NCBI RefSeq assembly: GCF_001704275.1
Contig: NZ_CP011533.1
Location: 2,542,001-2,606,000, forward strand
Length of the DNA stretch: 64,000 nt
Source: Streptomyces noursei ATCC 11455
GTDB lineage: Bacteria > Actinomycetota > Actinomycetes > Streptomycetales > Streptomycetaceae
Direction: 5' to 3'
Shown: piece by piece, positions 8,816 through 16,840 of the stretch
Position numbering within the stretch: the first letter of the stretch is position 1
How the letters are laid out: each line of letters opens with the position of its first letter
The notes under the pieces: model-generated
Database searches by the model: none
What the model was told of the DNA's origin: nothing
The model's input: only the letters and a program-made list of their open reading frames with translations
Made by a program: the position numbers and the translations under genes

Positions 8816-10537
8816 ATGCGGCTCCGCGCACTCCTGGACACACACTCTCTGGGCCTGAAGCTCCTCGGGGGCGAGGATGAGCTGGACCGTACCGTCCGTG
8901 GCGTGATGACCACCGACCTGCGGGATCCCAGTCGCTACCTCTCGGGCGGCGAGTTGGTCCTCACCGGCCTGGCCTGGCGCCGGGAACCGGAGGACTCCGA
9001 GCGGTTCGTCCGCATCCTGGCCGGCGCGGGCGTCGCCGGGCTGGCGGCCGGCGAGGCCGAGCTGGGCGCCATCCCCGACGACCTCGTCCAGGCGTGCGCC
9101 CGGCACCGGCTGCCGCTGTTCGCGGTCGACGAGAAGGTCTCCTTCGCCTCGATCACCGAGCACGTCGTCCGGCAGGTCTCCAGTGAACGGGCCGGCGACC
9201 TGGCCGCCGTGGTGGACCGGCACCGGCGGCTGATGACCTCCGGGCCGGCCGGCGGCGGCCCCGAGGTGGTCCTGGACCTGCTCGGCTCCGACCTGGACCT
9301 GCGGGCCTGGGTGCTCTCCCCCACCGGCCGGCAGATCGCCGGCTCCTCGCTGGCCGGCGCCGGGCCGGAGCTGCCCGCGGAGCTGGGCGCCCGCCTGGCC
9401 GGCGAGCACCTGGCCGCCGCCCGGAGCGGCCGCCGCGGCCCGCACCGGATCACCATCGAAGGGGGCGGCGCGCAGCGCCTCGATGAGGGGCGGGGGCCGG
9501 GCGACGGGTGGGCCGGGGCCACCTACTCGCTCTTCCCGATCCGCCACGAGGGCCGCGACCTGCGGCAGACGCTGCTCAGCGACTGGCTGCTGGCGGTCGA
9601 GGCGGACGCCGGCGACTGGTCCGAGGAGCGCCTGGACCTGCTGCACGGCGTCACCCAGCTGATCGCCGTCGAACGGGACCGCCGGGACGCCGCCCGCACG
9701 GTCCGCCGCCGGCTCGCGCAGGAGGTCCTGGAGCTGGTCCAGACCGGCGCCCCGCCGGCCGAGATCGCCGCCCGGTTGCGGGTGGCCGCCCCGGTCCTGC
9801 TGCCCGGTCTGGGGGCCGCCCCGCACTGGCAGATCGTGGTGGCCCGGGTCGAGTGGGAGGGCGGCGACGTCCCCGGCGGCCCGGTGGCGCAGAGCCTGCT
9901 GGAGGAGGTGCTGGTCGATCCCGGCACGTTCGGCCCCGAGCCCTCGGACCGGATCGCGGTGGCGCACACCGGCGACGAGGCGGTGGCGCTGGTGCCGCTG
10001 CCGGCCGTCCCGGAGGACTCCACCGACACCGCCACCACGGACGGCCTGCACGCCGACCACCTGCTGCGCGCCATCCATGAGCCGCTCGGCCGCGGCCTGG
10101 ACGGCGACGGTCGGCTCACCATCGGCGTCAGCGCCTCCGTCCACTCGGCCGAGGGACTGCGCGGCGCCCTGGAGGAGGCCCGGCACGCCCGCCGGGTCGC
10201 CGCCGCCCGCCCCGGCCGGGTCTGCGCCGCCGGCCACGAGGAGCTGGCCTCGCACGTGCTGCTGCTGCCGTTCGTCCCCGACGACGTGCGCCGGGCCTTC
10301 ACCGCGCGGCTGTTGGACCCGCTGCGGGACTACGACCGCCGCCACCGGGCCGAGCTGATCCCCACCCTGGAGGCGTTCCTCGACTGCGACGGCTCCTGGA
10401 CGCGCTGCGCCACCCGCCTCCACCTGCACGTCAACACCCTGCGCTACCGGGTGGGCCGGATCGAGCAGCTGACGGGCCGTGACCTCTCGCGCCTGGAGGA
10501 CAAGCTGGACTTCTTCCTGGCCCTGCGGATGAGCTGA
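8816..10537 (+). CDS. PucR family transcriptional regulator
   Basis: A 573-residue regulator. Residues 1-125 match the PucR N-terminal domain (LLDTHSLGLKLLGG, PSRYLSGGELVLTG). A central GGDEF-like regulatory part follows. The C-terminal PucR-type helix-turn-helix holds LEAFLDCDGSWTRCA and LHVNTLRYRVGRIEQLTG. PucR proteins control purine catabolism genes, and this one is divergent from a xanthine dehydrogenase operon, so control of that operon is a good inference. ATG at 8816 starts where homology begins; the longer open frame to 8225 runs antisense through the FAD gene. Confidence 0.9.
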   Translation: MRLRALLDTHSLGLKLLGGEDELDRTVRGVMTTDLRDPSRYLSGGELVLTGLAWRREPEDSERFVRILAGAGVAGLAAGEAELGAIPDDLVQACARHRLPLFAVDEKVSFASITEHVVRQVSSERAGDLAAVVDRHRRLMTSGPAGGGPEVVLDLLGSDLDLRAWVLSPTGRQIAGSSLAGAGPELPAELGARLAGEHLAAARSGRRGPHRITIEGGGAQRLDEGRGPGDGWAGATYSLFPIRHEGRDLRQTLLSDWLLAVEADAGDWSEERLDLLHGVTQLIAVERDRRDAARTVRRRLAQEVLELVQTGAPPAEIAARLRVAAPVLLPGLGAAPHWQIVVARVEWEGGDVPGGPVAQSLLEEVLVDPGTFGPEPSDRIAVAHTGDEAVALVPLPAVPEDSTDTATTDGLHADHLLRAIHEPLGRGLDGDGRLTIGVSASVHSAEGLRGALEEARHARRVAAARPGRVCAAGHEELASHVLLLPFVPDDVRRAFTARLLDPLRDYDRRHRAELIPTLEAFLDCDGSWTRCATRLHLHVNTLRYRVGRIEQLTGRDLSRLEDKLDFFLALRMS

Positions 10538-10559
10538 CGGCTTGTCAGGCGGGCGATGT

Positions 10560-10596
10560 CGGGCGGGTCGGCGCGGAGCGCGCACCGACCCGCCCG
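10560..10596 (+). terminator. Terminator after PucR gene
   Basis: A 12-base-pair stem (GGGCGGGTCGG with CCGACCCGCCC plus one outer pair) and 13-base loop start 23 bases after the stop codon. Confidence 0.65.
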
Positions 10597-10849
10597 GCGT
10601 GTACCGCGCCACCGTCACCCCGCCTCCTCCGGGGTTCCCCCGATCGGGCGGCATCGCGTCAACACCGTTGCCGCGCCGGGCGAACGCTCCGCCCCGCGAC
10701 GCCGCCAAACCACCGCGTATCGGCCACCATGACCGCCCCGCGCGATTGTGAAATCTTTCACCCACCCCCTTGGCCCGACGACGGGATTCGTGCTGAGATG
10801 CGCCCACAGCATCCTGTGTTCCCGCTCAATGGCGCTCGGGGAGGGCACT
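10597..10849 (+). promoter_or_regulatory. Leader region with Rex-like operator (10746-10763)
   Basis: The PucR to 10850 gap (312 bases with the terminator) has no gene. At 10748-10761 is a perfect inverted repeat GTGAAA-TC-TTTCAC. With flanks it reads TTGTGAA-N4-TTCACCC, close to the known Streptomyces Rex operator TTGTGAA-N4-TTCACAA. It lies about 90 bases before the chosen start codon, a normal position for a promoter operator. Rex senses the NADH/NAD+ ratio; the rex gene is not in this window. Confidence 0.4.
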
Positions 10850-11734
10850 GTGGCGGATACCGCCATGTCCGGATCCGCGGATCCCGCGGATTCCATGAGG
10901 TCCGCGGATCAGGCACCGGTCCCGGCACCACGACCGGGAATCCCACCGGCGGCGACCGGCCCGGCGGGGGACGACCCCCTGGACCGCGCCGTGTGGCGAC
11001 TGCGCTCCCGAGGCTGCTGGGCCGACGCGGCCGCCCTCCTGGAACCCCGCGCGGCCCGACAGGCACCCGCCGCGCTGCGCCGCGCCGCGCTCCTGGTGGA
11101 ACGCTGCATGTTCACCGCCACCGGCTGGGCCGAGGCCGAGGACGCGCTGCGCACCGCGGAGGCCCTGGCCGGCGACGACGAGGAGCGCGGCGGAGCGGCC
11201 TGCGAACGCGGCCAACTCGCCTACACCTCAACGGTGTTGGGCATCCGCGACCGGGCCGACGAGGCGCGGTCGGCGCTGGGCCGGGCCGCCGCGCTGCTCG
11301 CCCCGAGTGCGGCCGGCCGCCCGCTGCTGGACTTCCGCCGCGGCCTGATGGCCGAGCACATCGCCGACAGCCCGGACGCCGCCCGCGCCGCCTACCGCCG
11401 CGCACACGCCGGCGCCACCGCCCAGGGCGATGCGTTACTGCTCTCCTTCACCTGGCGTCACCTGGCCGGACTCGCCCTGCGCGACGGGGAGTTGGCGGAG
11501 GCCCGGCACGGCTTCGCGGAGTCCCTGCGGATCCGCGAGGAGCTGGGTTTCCTGGTCGGCACCGCACCGGCACTGGCGGCCCTGGCCGATGCCGCACCGG
11601 AGGACGAGGCGGTCCGCCTGCGCACCGAGGCCGCCCGCCTGTTCCGCCTCATGGGCGGCGTCCCCACCTGGCTCGCGCACCAGCTCCCCCCGGCCCCTCC
11701 GGAGCAGCCGGAGCAGCCGACCGACGCGGCCTAG
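10850..11734 (+). CDS. Hypothetical alpha-helical repeat (TPR-like) protein
   Basis: A 294-residue soluble protein that I do not recognise by name. After a proline/alanine-rich first 50 residues, the rest is alanine-rich helices in TPR-like pairs (RRAALLVERCMFTATGWAEA, DPARAAYRRAHA-type, ARHGFAESLRIREELGF), resembling helical repeat proteins that bind partners. GTG at 10850 has GGGGAGGG five bases upstream; ATG at 10829 and 10748 are possible but lack such a site. The gene may be under redox control through the Rex-like operator. The stop TAG is the start of a CTAGGG element shared with 45.96 kb. Confidence 0.6.
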   Translation: MADTAMSGSADPADSMRSADQAPVPAPRPGIPPAATGPAGDDPLDRAVWRLRSRGCWADAAALLEPRAARQAPAALRRAALLVERCMFTATGWAEAEDALRTAEALAGDDEERGGAACERGQLAYTSTVLGIRDRADEARSALGRAAALLAPSAAGRPLLDFRRGLMAEHIADSPDAARAAYRRAHAGATAQGDALLLSFTWRHLAGLALRDGELAEARHGFAESLRIREELGFLVGTAPALAALADAAPEDEAVRLRTEAARLFRLMGGVPTWLAHQLPPAPPEQPEQPTDAA

Positions 11735-12065
11735 GGTCTGTCCGACCCCGACCCCGACCCATCGGGCAGGGCAGGCCCTGGGTTCCCCGCGCCCGGGAGC
11801 GGCCCCGGCGGGCGCGTCCCGGTCGTCAACCCCCCGACCTCGGCCATGCCGCGCGCCGCGCCGATTGGCCGGATCCGTACCCCCGCCGGCGGCGGATCGG
11901 CCGGGCCGAGGGGGCTGGCGGCGGGTACCCGGTCGCCGACCGGTCGGTAGCGCCACGCACCACCTGCCCCGAGAATGGCCACAAGTCGCACTGCGACCGG
12001 ACGGCGCGGCCTGGATGCTGGTCCGGGACCAGCTCCGTTTGGCAAAGCCTGTCAGGAGGCGCACC
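11735..12065. other. Non-coding gap with short repeat element
   Basis: This 331-base gap holds no convincing gene. Its first 35 bases contain CCGACC-type tandem units and GACCCATCGG (11756-11765), which recurs after the HTH gene at 45973. The promoter for the next gene must lie in the second half; AGGAGG at 12054-12059 is its ribosome site. Confidence 0.5.
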
Positions 12066-12941
12066 GTGGCAGGAGTGACCCACACCAGCACCGGAATCGA
12101 CTGGGGCAAGGCGCATTTCGAGTCGATCTACAACTGCCCTGATCCGCGCCGGTACTTCAGCACGCTGCAACCCCTCGCCTACCAGATCCCGCACCACGGC
12201 CAGGCGATCTTCCGCGCGCTGGCCGACGCCCTGCAACAGCACCGCGGCGGACGTCGGCCGCTCCGCGTCGTGGACCTGTGCTGCTCCTACGGGGTCAACG
12301 CGGCACTGCTCAACCACCGGGTGACCCTCGACGACCTCTACCACCGCTACGCCGACGCCGGGCCCGACGCCCCGCAGGGCGACCGCCTGGCCCAGGAGGA
12401 CCGGCCCTTCTACGCCGCCCTGCGGCGGCCCGGAGCCGCCCGGATCATCGGCATCGACGCGGCGGAACGCGCGGTCGGCTACGCCGTGGCGGCCGGCCTG
12501 CTCGACCAGGGCTTCGCGGCGAACCTGGAGGCCGACGCGCCCGCCCCGGAGCTGTGCCGGGCGCTGGAGGGCACCGACCTGATCACCGTCACCGGCGGTG
12601 TCGGCTACATCACCGCGCGCACCTTCGCCCGGCTCTTCGACTGCATCACCGCGCCGCCCTGGGTCGCCGCGTTCGTGCTGCGCACGGTGTCGTACCGGCC
12701 GGTCTCCGCGCTGCTGGCCCGGGCCGGGCTGGTGACCGAGCGACTCACCACACGGTCGTTCCGGCAGCGGCAGTTCGCCGACGAGGCCGAGCGACGGGCC
12801 GCCCTGGACGCGCTGGCGACCCGCGGACTGACCGTCGGCGGCAAGGAGGCCGACGGCTTCTACCACGCCGAGCTGTACGTCTCCCGGCCCGCCGCCGATG
12901 TCGCGGCGCTGCCGCTGGCGGAGCTGCTGCCGGCCCTCTGA
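12066..12941 (+). CDS. Putative class I SAM-dependent methyltransferase-like protein
   Basis: A 291-residue protein. Residues 66-80 (LRVVDLCCSYGVNAALL) resemble methyltransferase motif I, though the glycines are replaced by CCSYG. A second Rossmann strand IIGIDAAERAVGYA follows at about 130 with an acidic residue in the ribose-binding position. The N-terminus has SIYNCPDPRRYF. The substrate is unknown. GTG at 12066 has AGGAGG with a 6-base spacer. It converges with the GntR gene and has no obvious partner. The altered motif I means cofactor binding is not certain; an inactive or NAD-type Rossmann fold is possible. Confidence 0.6.
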   Translation: MAGVTHTSTGIDWGKAHFESIYNCPDPRRYFSTLQPLAYQIPHHGQAIFRALADALQQHRGGRRPLRVVDLCCSYGVNAALLNHRVTLDDLYHRYADAGPDAPQGDRLAQEDRPFYAALRRPGAARIIGIDAAERAVGYAVAAGLLDQGFAANLEADAPAPELCRALEGTDLITVTGGVGYITARTFARLFDCITAPPWVAAFVLRTVSYRPVSALLARAGLVTERLTTRSFRQRQFADEAERRAALDALATRGLTVGGKEADGFYHAELYVSRPAADVAALPLAELLPAL

Positions 12942-12964
12942 GCCCGCGCCGCGCCCCCGCCGCC

Positions 12965-13666
12965 TCAGTACGGGTGCCGGGCCGCCGACAGGTGCTCGCG
13001 GGCGATCCGCTCGATCACCGCGTACTCCTGGGCGATCAGCGCGTCGAGCAGCGCGGTGTGCTCGGAGGCGTCGGCCAGCAGCTCGGCCGTGCGGAGCCGG
13101 GCACCGCCGCCGGCCGACCACTGTGCACGGCGCAGCAGGTCGCCGGTGACCTGGGTGAGTCGGCGGTTCCCGGTGAGCGCCATCAGGCCCTGATGGAAGG
13201 CGTGGTCGGCGTCGGCGTACCCGGCCCGGTCGCCCCGGGCCGCGGCGGCCACCCCGTCCTCGGCCAGCGGGCGGAGCTTCTCCCAGCGATCGGGCGGCAC
13301 CGCCCTGGCCAGTCGGAGGATCGCGGGCACCTCCAGCATGGTGCGGACCTCGGCGAGCTCGGCGAGATCGCGGGAGCTGCGCTCGCTGACCCGGAAGCCG
13401 CGGTTGGGCACGACCTCGACTGCGCCCTCCGTGGCGAGCTGCTGCATGGCCTCGCGGACCGGGGTCGCGGAGACGCCGTAGCGCTCGGCGAGGGCCGGCG
13501 CGGAGTAGACCTCGCCGGGGAGCAGTTCGCCGGCGGCCAGCGCCTGGCGCAGGGCGTCCAGGACCTGGCCGCGCACCGAGTGCCGGCGCGGCCGGGGCAG
13601 CAGGGGGCCGGACCCGGGCGCCCGCACCCGGGCCTCCGGCTGCGGCTCCGCTGTGCCCTGCTCCAT
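12965..13666 (-). CDS. GntR family transcriptional regulator (FadR/FCD type)
   Basis: A 233-residue regulator. The N-terminal winged helix (about 30-95) contains LAERYGVSATPVREAMQQL and GAVEVVPNRGFRVSE. The C-terminal all-helical FCD domain (about 110-220) contains FHQGLMALTGNRRL with the metal-binding histidine pattern. FCD regulators sense small carboxylic acids. ATG at 13666 follows AGGAGGAACGCC; the open frame upstream is low-complexity. It is divergent from the FhuF-like gene, but the iron box between them suggests iron, not this protein, controls that neighbour. Confidence 0.85.
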   Translation of the reverse strand: MEQGTAEPQPEARVRAPGSGPLLPRPRRHSVRGQVLDALRQALAAGELLPGEVYSAPALAERYGVSATPVREAMQQLATEGAVEVVPNRGFRVSERSSRDLAELAEVRTMLEVPAILRLARAVPPDRWEKLRPLAEDGVAAAARGDRAGYADADHAFHQGLMALTGNRRLTQVTGDLLRRAQWSAGGGARLRTAELLADASEHTALLDALIAQEYAVIERIAREHLSAARHPY

Positions 13667-13854
13667 GGCGTTCCTCCTGCTGGCGTGCTGGGTCCGGGCG
13701 GACGACGGGCGTCCGGCGATCGGGGCTCGGGCCCGTCGCCGCCCCGCGTCGTCCGCCGGGCGGACGTACCGGGCGCCGGGCGAGGGGCCATAGCACCATA
13801 AGCGCCCGAAGTACCGGTTCACACCTCAGCGGGCACGGGTAGAGATTTCGGATA

Positions 13855-13869
13855 AGGTAAGCCTTACCT
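13855..13869 (+). promoter_or_regulatory. Iron box (DtxR/IdeR/DmdR-type operator)
   Basis: AGGTAAG-C-CTTACCT is a perfect 7+7 palindrome centred at 13862, matching the core of the DtxR/IdeR iron box (TTAGGTTAGGCTAACCTAA). In Streptomyces the regulator is DmdR1. It lies 31-45 bases before the FhuF-like start, so iron-bound repressor should block that promoter. Confidence 0.75.
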
Positions 13870-13899
13870 GCCAACGATCTCGATTCGGTGGTCCCCCGC

Positions 13900-14748
13900 A
13901 TGCCTCCTGCCGCTGCTGCCGCGCCCGTCGCCCCCGCCGCCCACCCCGCCGCGGACGCCTACGCCCGGCTCGCCGAGGTCTTCCCGGACCTGCAGGTGAC
14001 GCTCTGGGGCGCCACGCCCCCCGAGGGGGACGACTGGCTGGACGCGTCCGCCCTGTTCACGGACGGGCCGGTGCTGGACGGCTTCCTCGCCGACGAGGCG
14101 GCCCGGATCACCCGGGACTACGGGCGGGCCGCCCGGCCCGACGTGGTCGCCGGCTTCGCGCTGCACCGCTACGCCTGGCCGGCCTGTCTGCTGATCACCG
14201 TCCCGTGGTTCCTGCACCGCCGGGTGCCGCACCTCGCCGCGGGAGACGTCCGCTTCCACCGCGAGCTACGCCGGATGGCGGTACGCGCAGGCTCTTTCGG
14301 GTGCCTTCCGGACGACCCGGCGGCGGCCCTGCCCGGCGCCCGGGTGGTGCCGGACGAGGAGGCGCTGCGCGCCGAGGTCCGCGGCGCGGTCGCCGACCAC
14401 CTGCGGCCGATCCTGGACGGCTTCCGCTCCCGGATGCGGCGCGGCCCCCGCGCGGCCTGGGGCATGGCGTCCGACGAGATCGTCGAGGGGCTCTGGTACA
14501 TCGGGCACCTGCTGGGCGAGGAGCGGCGCGCGGCGGCGGAGCTGGCGCGGCTGCTGCCGGGCTCGACCGCGCCGTACGCGGCCGGCGCCGGGTTCCGCGA
14601 GCTGACCGGGCCGGACGGCACCGCCCTGCCCACCCGGGACCGGGCCAGCTGCTGCATGTACTACACGCTGCGCCCCGAGGACACCTGCGTCACCTGCCCG
14701 CGCACCTGCGACGCGGAGCGCATCAGCCGCCTCACCGCAACCTCCTGA
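13900..14748 (+). CDS. FhuF-like ferric siderophore reductase, (2Fe-2S)-binding
   Basis: A 282-residue protein. Near the C-terminus it has CC-x10-C-x2-C (RASCCMYYTLRPEDTCVTC), the unusual 2Fe-2S ligand pattern of FhuF-type reductases. These reduce Fe3+ in imported siderophores in the cytoplasm to release Fe2+. The iron box directly upstream fits this role. ATG at 13900 or GTG at 13888 could start it; neither has a clear ribosome site, so a leaderless or very short leader mRNA is possible. A fifth cysteine (PRTC) follows the motif. Confidence 0.8.
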   Translation: MPPAAAAAPVAPAAHPAADAYARLAEVFPDLQVTLWGATPPEGDDWLDASALFTDGPVLDGFLADEAARITRDYGRAARPDVVAGFALHRYAWPACLLITVPWFLHRRVPHLAAGDVRFHRELRRMAVRAGSFGCLPDDPAAALPGARVVPDEEALRAEVRGAVADHLRPILDGFRSRMRRGPRAAWGMASDEIVEGLWYIGHLLGEERRAAAELARLLPGSTAPYAAGAGFRELTGPDGTALPTRDRASCCMYYTLRPEDTCVTCPRTCDAERISRLTATS

Positions 14749-14779
14749 CGCGGCCGCCACCCGCACCGGCGGTCGCGTC
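14747..14779 (+). terminator. Terminator after FhuF-like gene
   Basis: GACGCGGCCGCC pairs with GGCGGTCGCGTC (12 pairs, one G-U) across 9 bases; the stem begins at the stop codon. Confidence 0.6.
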
Positions 14780-14960
14780 TCGTACACAACCGCCGGTCAC
14801 TGCACGGCAGTTCGAGCCCGGAACGGCTCAACTGCCCACCCCGCTACCCCTTGGCGTTCTCTTGCTCCGAAACCCCGTGCGGGCGTGACGGGTTCCGTCA
14901 GGATGGCGCGCGCACTCGCGAATCCGCGAACGTGCCGCAACCTGAACAAGGGATTCCGGG

Positions 14961-16058
14961 ATGAAAATGACTGATATATCGCTGAATTGGCTGATTCCGT
15001 CGATTCTGCTGCTCGCCGGGGTCATGACCACCGCCGTCCTCCTGCTGCGCGGCAGACGAGCGGGCCGGCCGGCCGGCGCCGACGACTCCTGGGAGCGCAG
15101 CGAGGAACGTCGCCGCCGCAAAGAGGCCGTCTTCGCCTCCGCCTCCTACGTGCTGCTGTTCTGCTGTGCCGCGGTCGCCGCGGCGCTGTCCTTCCACGGC
15201 CTGGTCGGCTTCGGCGTGCAGAACCTCGGCCTCTCCGGGGGCTGGGAGTACCTGGTGCCGTTCGGACTCGACGGCGCCGCGATGTTCTGCTCCGTCCTGG
15301 CGGTGCGCGAGGCCAGTCACGGAGACGCGGCGCTCGGCTCCCGGATGCTGGTGTGGACGTTCGCCGGCGCGGCCGCGTGGTTCAACTGGGTGCACGCGCC
15401 CCGCGGGTTGGCCCATGCGGGCGCCCCGCAGTTCTTCGCCGGGATGTCGCTGTCGGCGGCGGTCCTCTTCGACCGGGCGCTGAAGCAGACCCGCCGGGCG
15501 GCGCTGCGCGAGCAGGGCCTGGTGCCCCGCCCGCTGCCGCAGATCCGGATCGTGCGCTGGCTGCGCGCGCCCCGCGAGACCTTCGCGGCCTGGTCGCTGA
15601 TGCTGCTGGAAGGCGTCCGGACGCTGGACGAGGCGGTCGAAGAGGTCCGCGAGGACAAGCGGGAGAAGGCCCGAAGCCGCCTCCGCAGGCGGGAGCAGGG
15701 CAAGCTCGACCGGGCCCGGATCAAGGCCCTCAACCGGCAGCACCGTTCCTGGGGACGGGGCGGCGGACGCCAGGTCGCCGTCACGGTGAGCCCGCCGGCG
15801 GTGTCCGCGGCACCCACCGCGGAGCCCGTTCCGTCGGCCGGGCCGGACGCCGCCGGACCGGTCGATGCGGCGCCGCTGCGCCACGGCGACCCGGCCAAGC
15901 GCCCCCGGCCGGCCCTGAAGGCCGTGGCCGGCGCCGAGCCCGACGCGCCCGGCCGGCGCGGCACCGTCGACCTCACCGCCGAGGACGACACCCAGACGAT
16001 CCCCCGGCTGGACTCCCTGGAGGAGAAACTCGCCGAGATCGAAAGGCAGTTCGGCTGA
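14961..16058 (+). CDS. DUF2637 domain-containing membrane protein
   Basis: A 365-residue protein. One transmembrane segment is at about 9-30, then a charged stretch, then three or four segments at about 55-175 with GWEYLVPFGLDGAAMFCSVL and WFNWVHAPRG, which is the DUF2637 core. The C-terminal 150 residues are charged and proline-rich with a predicted basic helix (KREKARSRLRRREQ). DUF2637 proteins are widespread in streptomycetes, many linked to plasmid spread (Spd) loci, but no molecular function is known. Here it is chromosomal-looking, with no transfer genes nearby. AAGGGA precedes the ATG. The tail abuts the convergent HATPase gene. Confidence 0.8.
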   Translation: MKMTDISLNWLIPSILLLAGVMTTAVLLLRGRRAGRPAGADDSWERSEERRRRKEAVFASASYVLLFCCAAVAAALSFHGLVGFGVQNLGLSGGWEYLVPFGLDGAAMFCSVLAVREASHGDAALGSRMLVWTFAGAAAWFNWVHAPRGLAHAGAPQFFAGMSLSAAVLFDRALKQTRRAALREQGLVPRPLPQIRIVRWLRAPRETFAAWSLMLLEGVRTLDEAVEEVREDKREKARSRLRRREQGKLDRARIKALNRQHRSWGRGGGRQVAVTVSPPAVSAAPTAEPVPSAGPDAAGPVDAAPLRHGDPAKRPRPALKAVAGAEPDAPGRRGTVDLTAEDDTQTIPRLDSLEEKLAEIERQFG

Positions 16059-16098
16059 ACGGTGGCGGACCGCGCCGACCCTCACCCCCGGCTTCGCG

Positions 16099-16578
16099 TC
16101 AGGCCGGTCCGCCGCCCAGTTCGAACCACACGCACTTGCCGACCCGCTCGGGCCGGATGCCCCACGCGTCGGCCAGGGCCCGGACCAGCATCAGCCCCCG
16201 CCCCGACGTCCCGTCGACCGACGGCGCACGCGGCTCCGGACACCTCTCCGCGAAGTCCCGCACCTCGACCCGCAGCCGGTCGGTGACCCACGCCGTCACC
16301 ACCGCCCCGCCCTCGGTGTGCAGCAGGGCATTGGTCACCAACTCGCTGGTCAGCAGCGCCGCCAGCTCCGGATCCGCCGGTGCTCCGCCGTCCGGCGGCG
16401 CCCAGCGGCCGAGTAACTCCCGCAACTCCCGGCGCACCTCGCCGACCGCTTTCAGATCGGCCTGCCGCACCTTGCGCTCCAGCATCCTCGGCGCCCGCAC
16501 CGCGACCGGCCCGCCCCCGTGCCCGCCGTCCGCTCGCTGCCTTCTGTTCCGTTCCTCGCACCGCACAGGCTGACGCAT
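16099..16578 (-). CDS. ATP-binding protein, HATPase_c_2 (anti-sigma-kinase type)
   Basis: A 159-residue stand-alone GHKL ATPase domain. The N box is LLTSELVTNALLHTEG and the G box includes GTSGRGLMLVRALADAWG. Streptomycetes encode dozens of such RsbW/SpoIIAB-like proteins, expected to bind anti-anti-sigma or sigma factors. No partner gene lies next to it. ATG at 16578 has GGGGGAG five bases upstream; the ATG six codons earlier is less likely. It is divergent from the mannosidase. Confidence 0.85.
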   Translation of the reverse strand: MRQPVRCEERNRRQRADGGHGGGPVAVRAPRMLERKVRQADLKAVGEVRRELRELLGRWAPPDGGAPADPELAALLTSELVTNALLHTEGGAVVTAWVTDRLRVEVRDFAERCPEPRAPSVDGTSGRGLMLVRALADAWGIRPERVGKCVWFELGGGPA

Positions 16579-16840
16579 GCTCTCCCCCGCCCCCAACGAA
16601 CCATCGGCGCTCCACCTCGAACAGCCTCACGGTCAGCATTCCCACCGGGCCCGCCCCCATGCTTCCGCTTGTCGTCGGCGGGCGTCCGCCCCGCGCGGCG
16701 GCCCGGCGGGCGGTCAGCGGCGACCCGCCGGCACGGGCCCCGGCGGGCCGAGGTGGGTATACGTTCCGCGACCGCCCGGAGCGAGCCGGTCCGCGGGCCG
16801 GCCCCGGGCCCGCGTGCCGTACGAGCGTGAGGAGCCCGCT

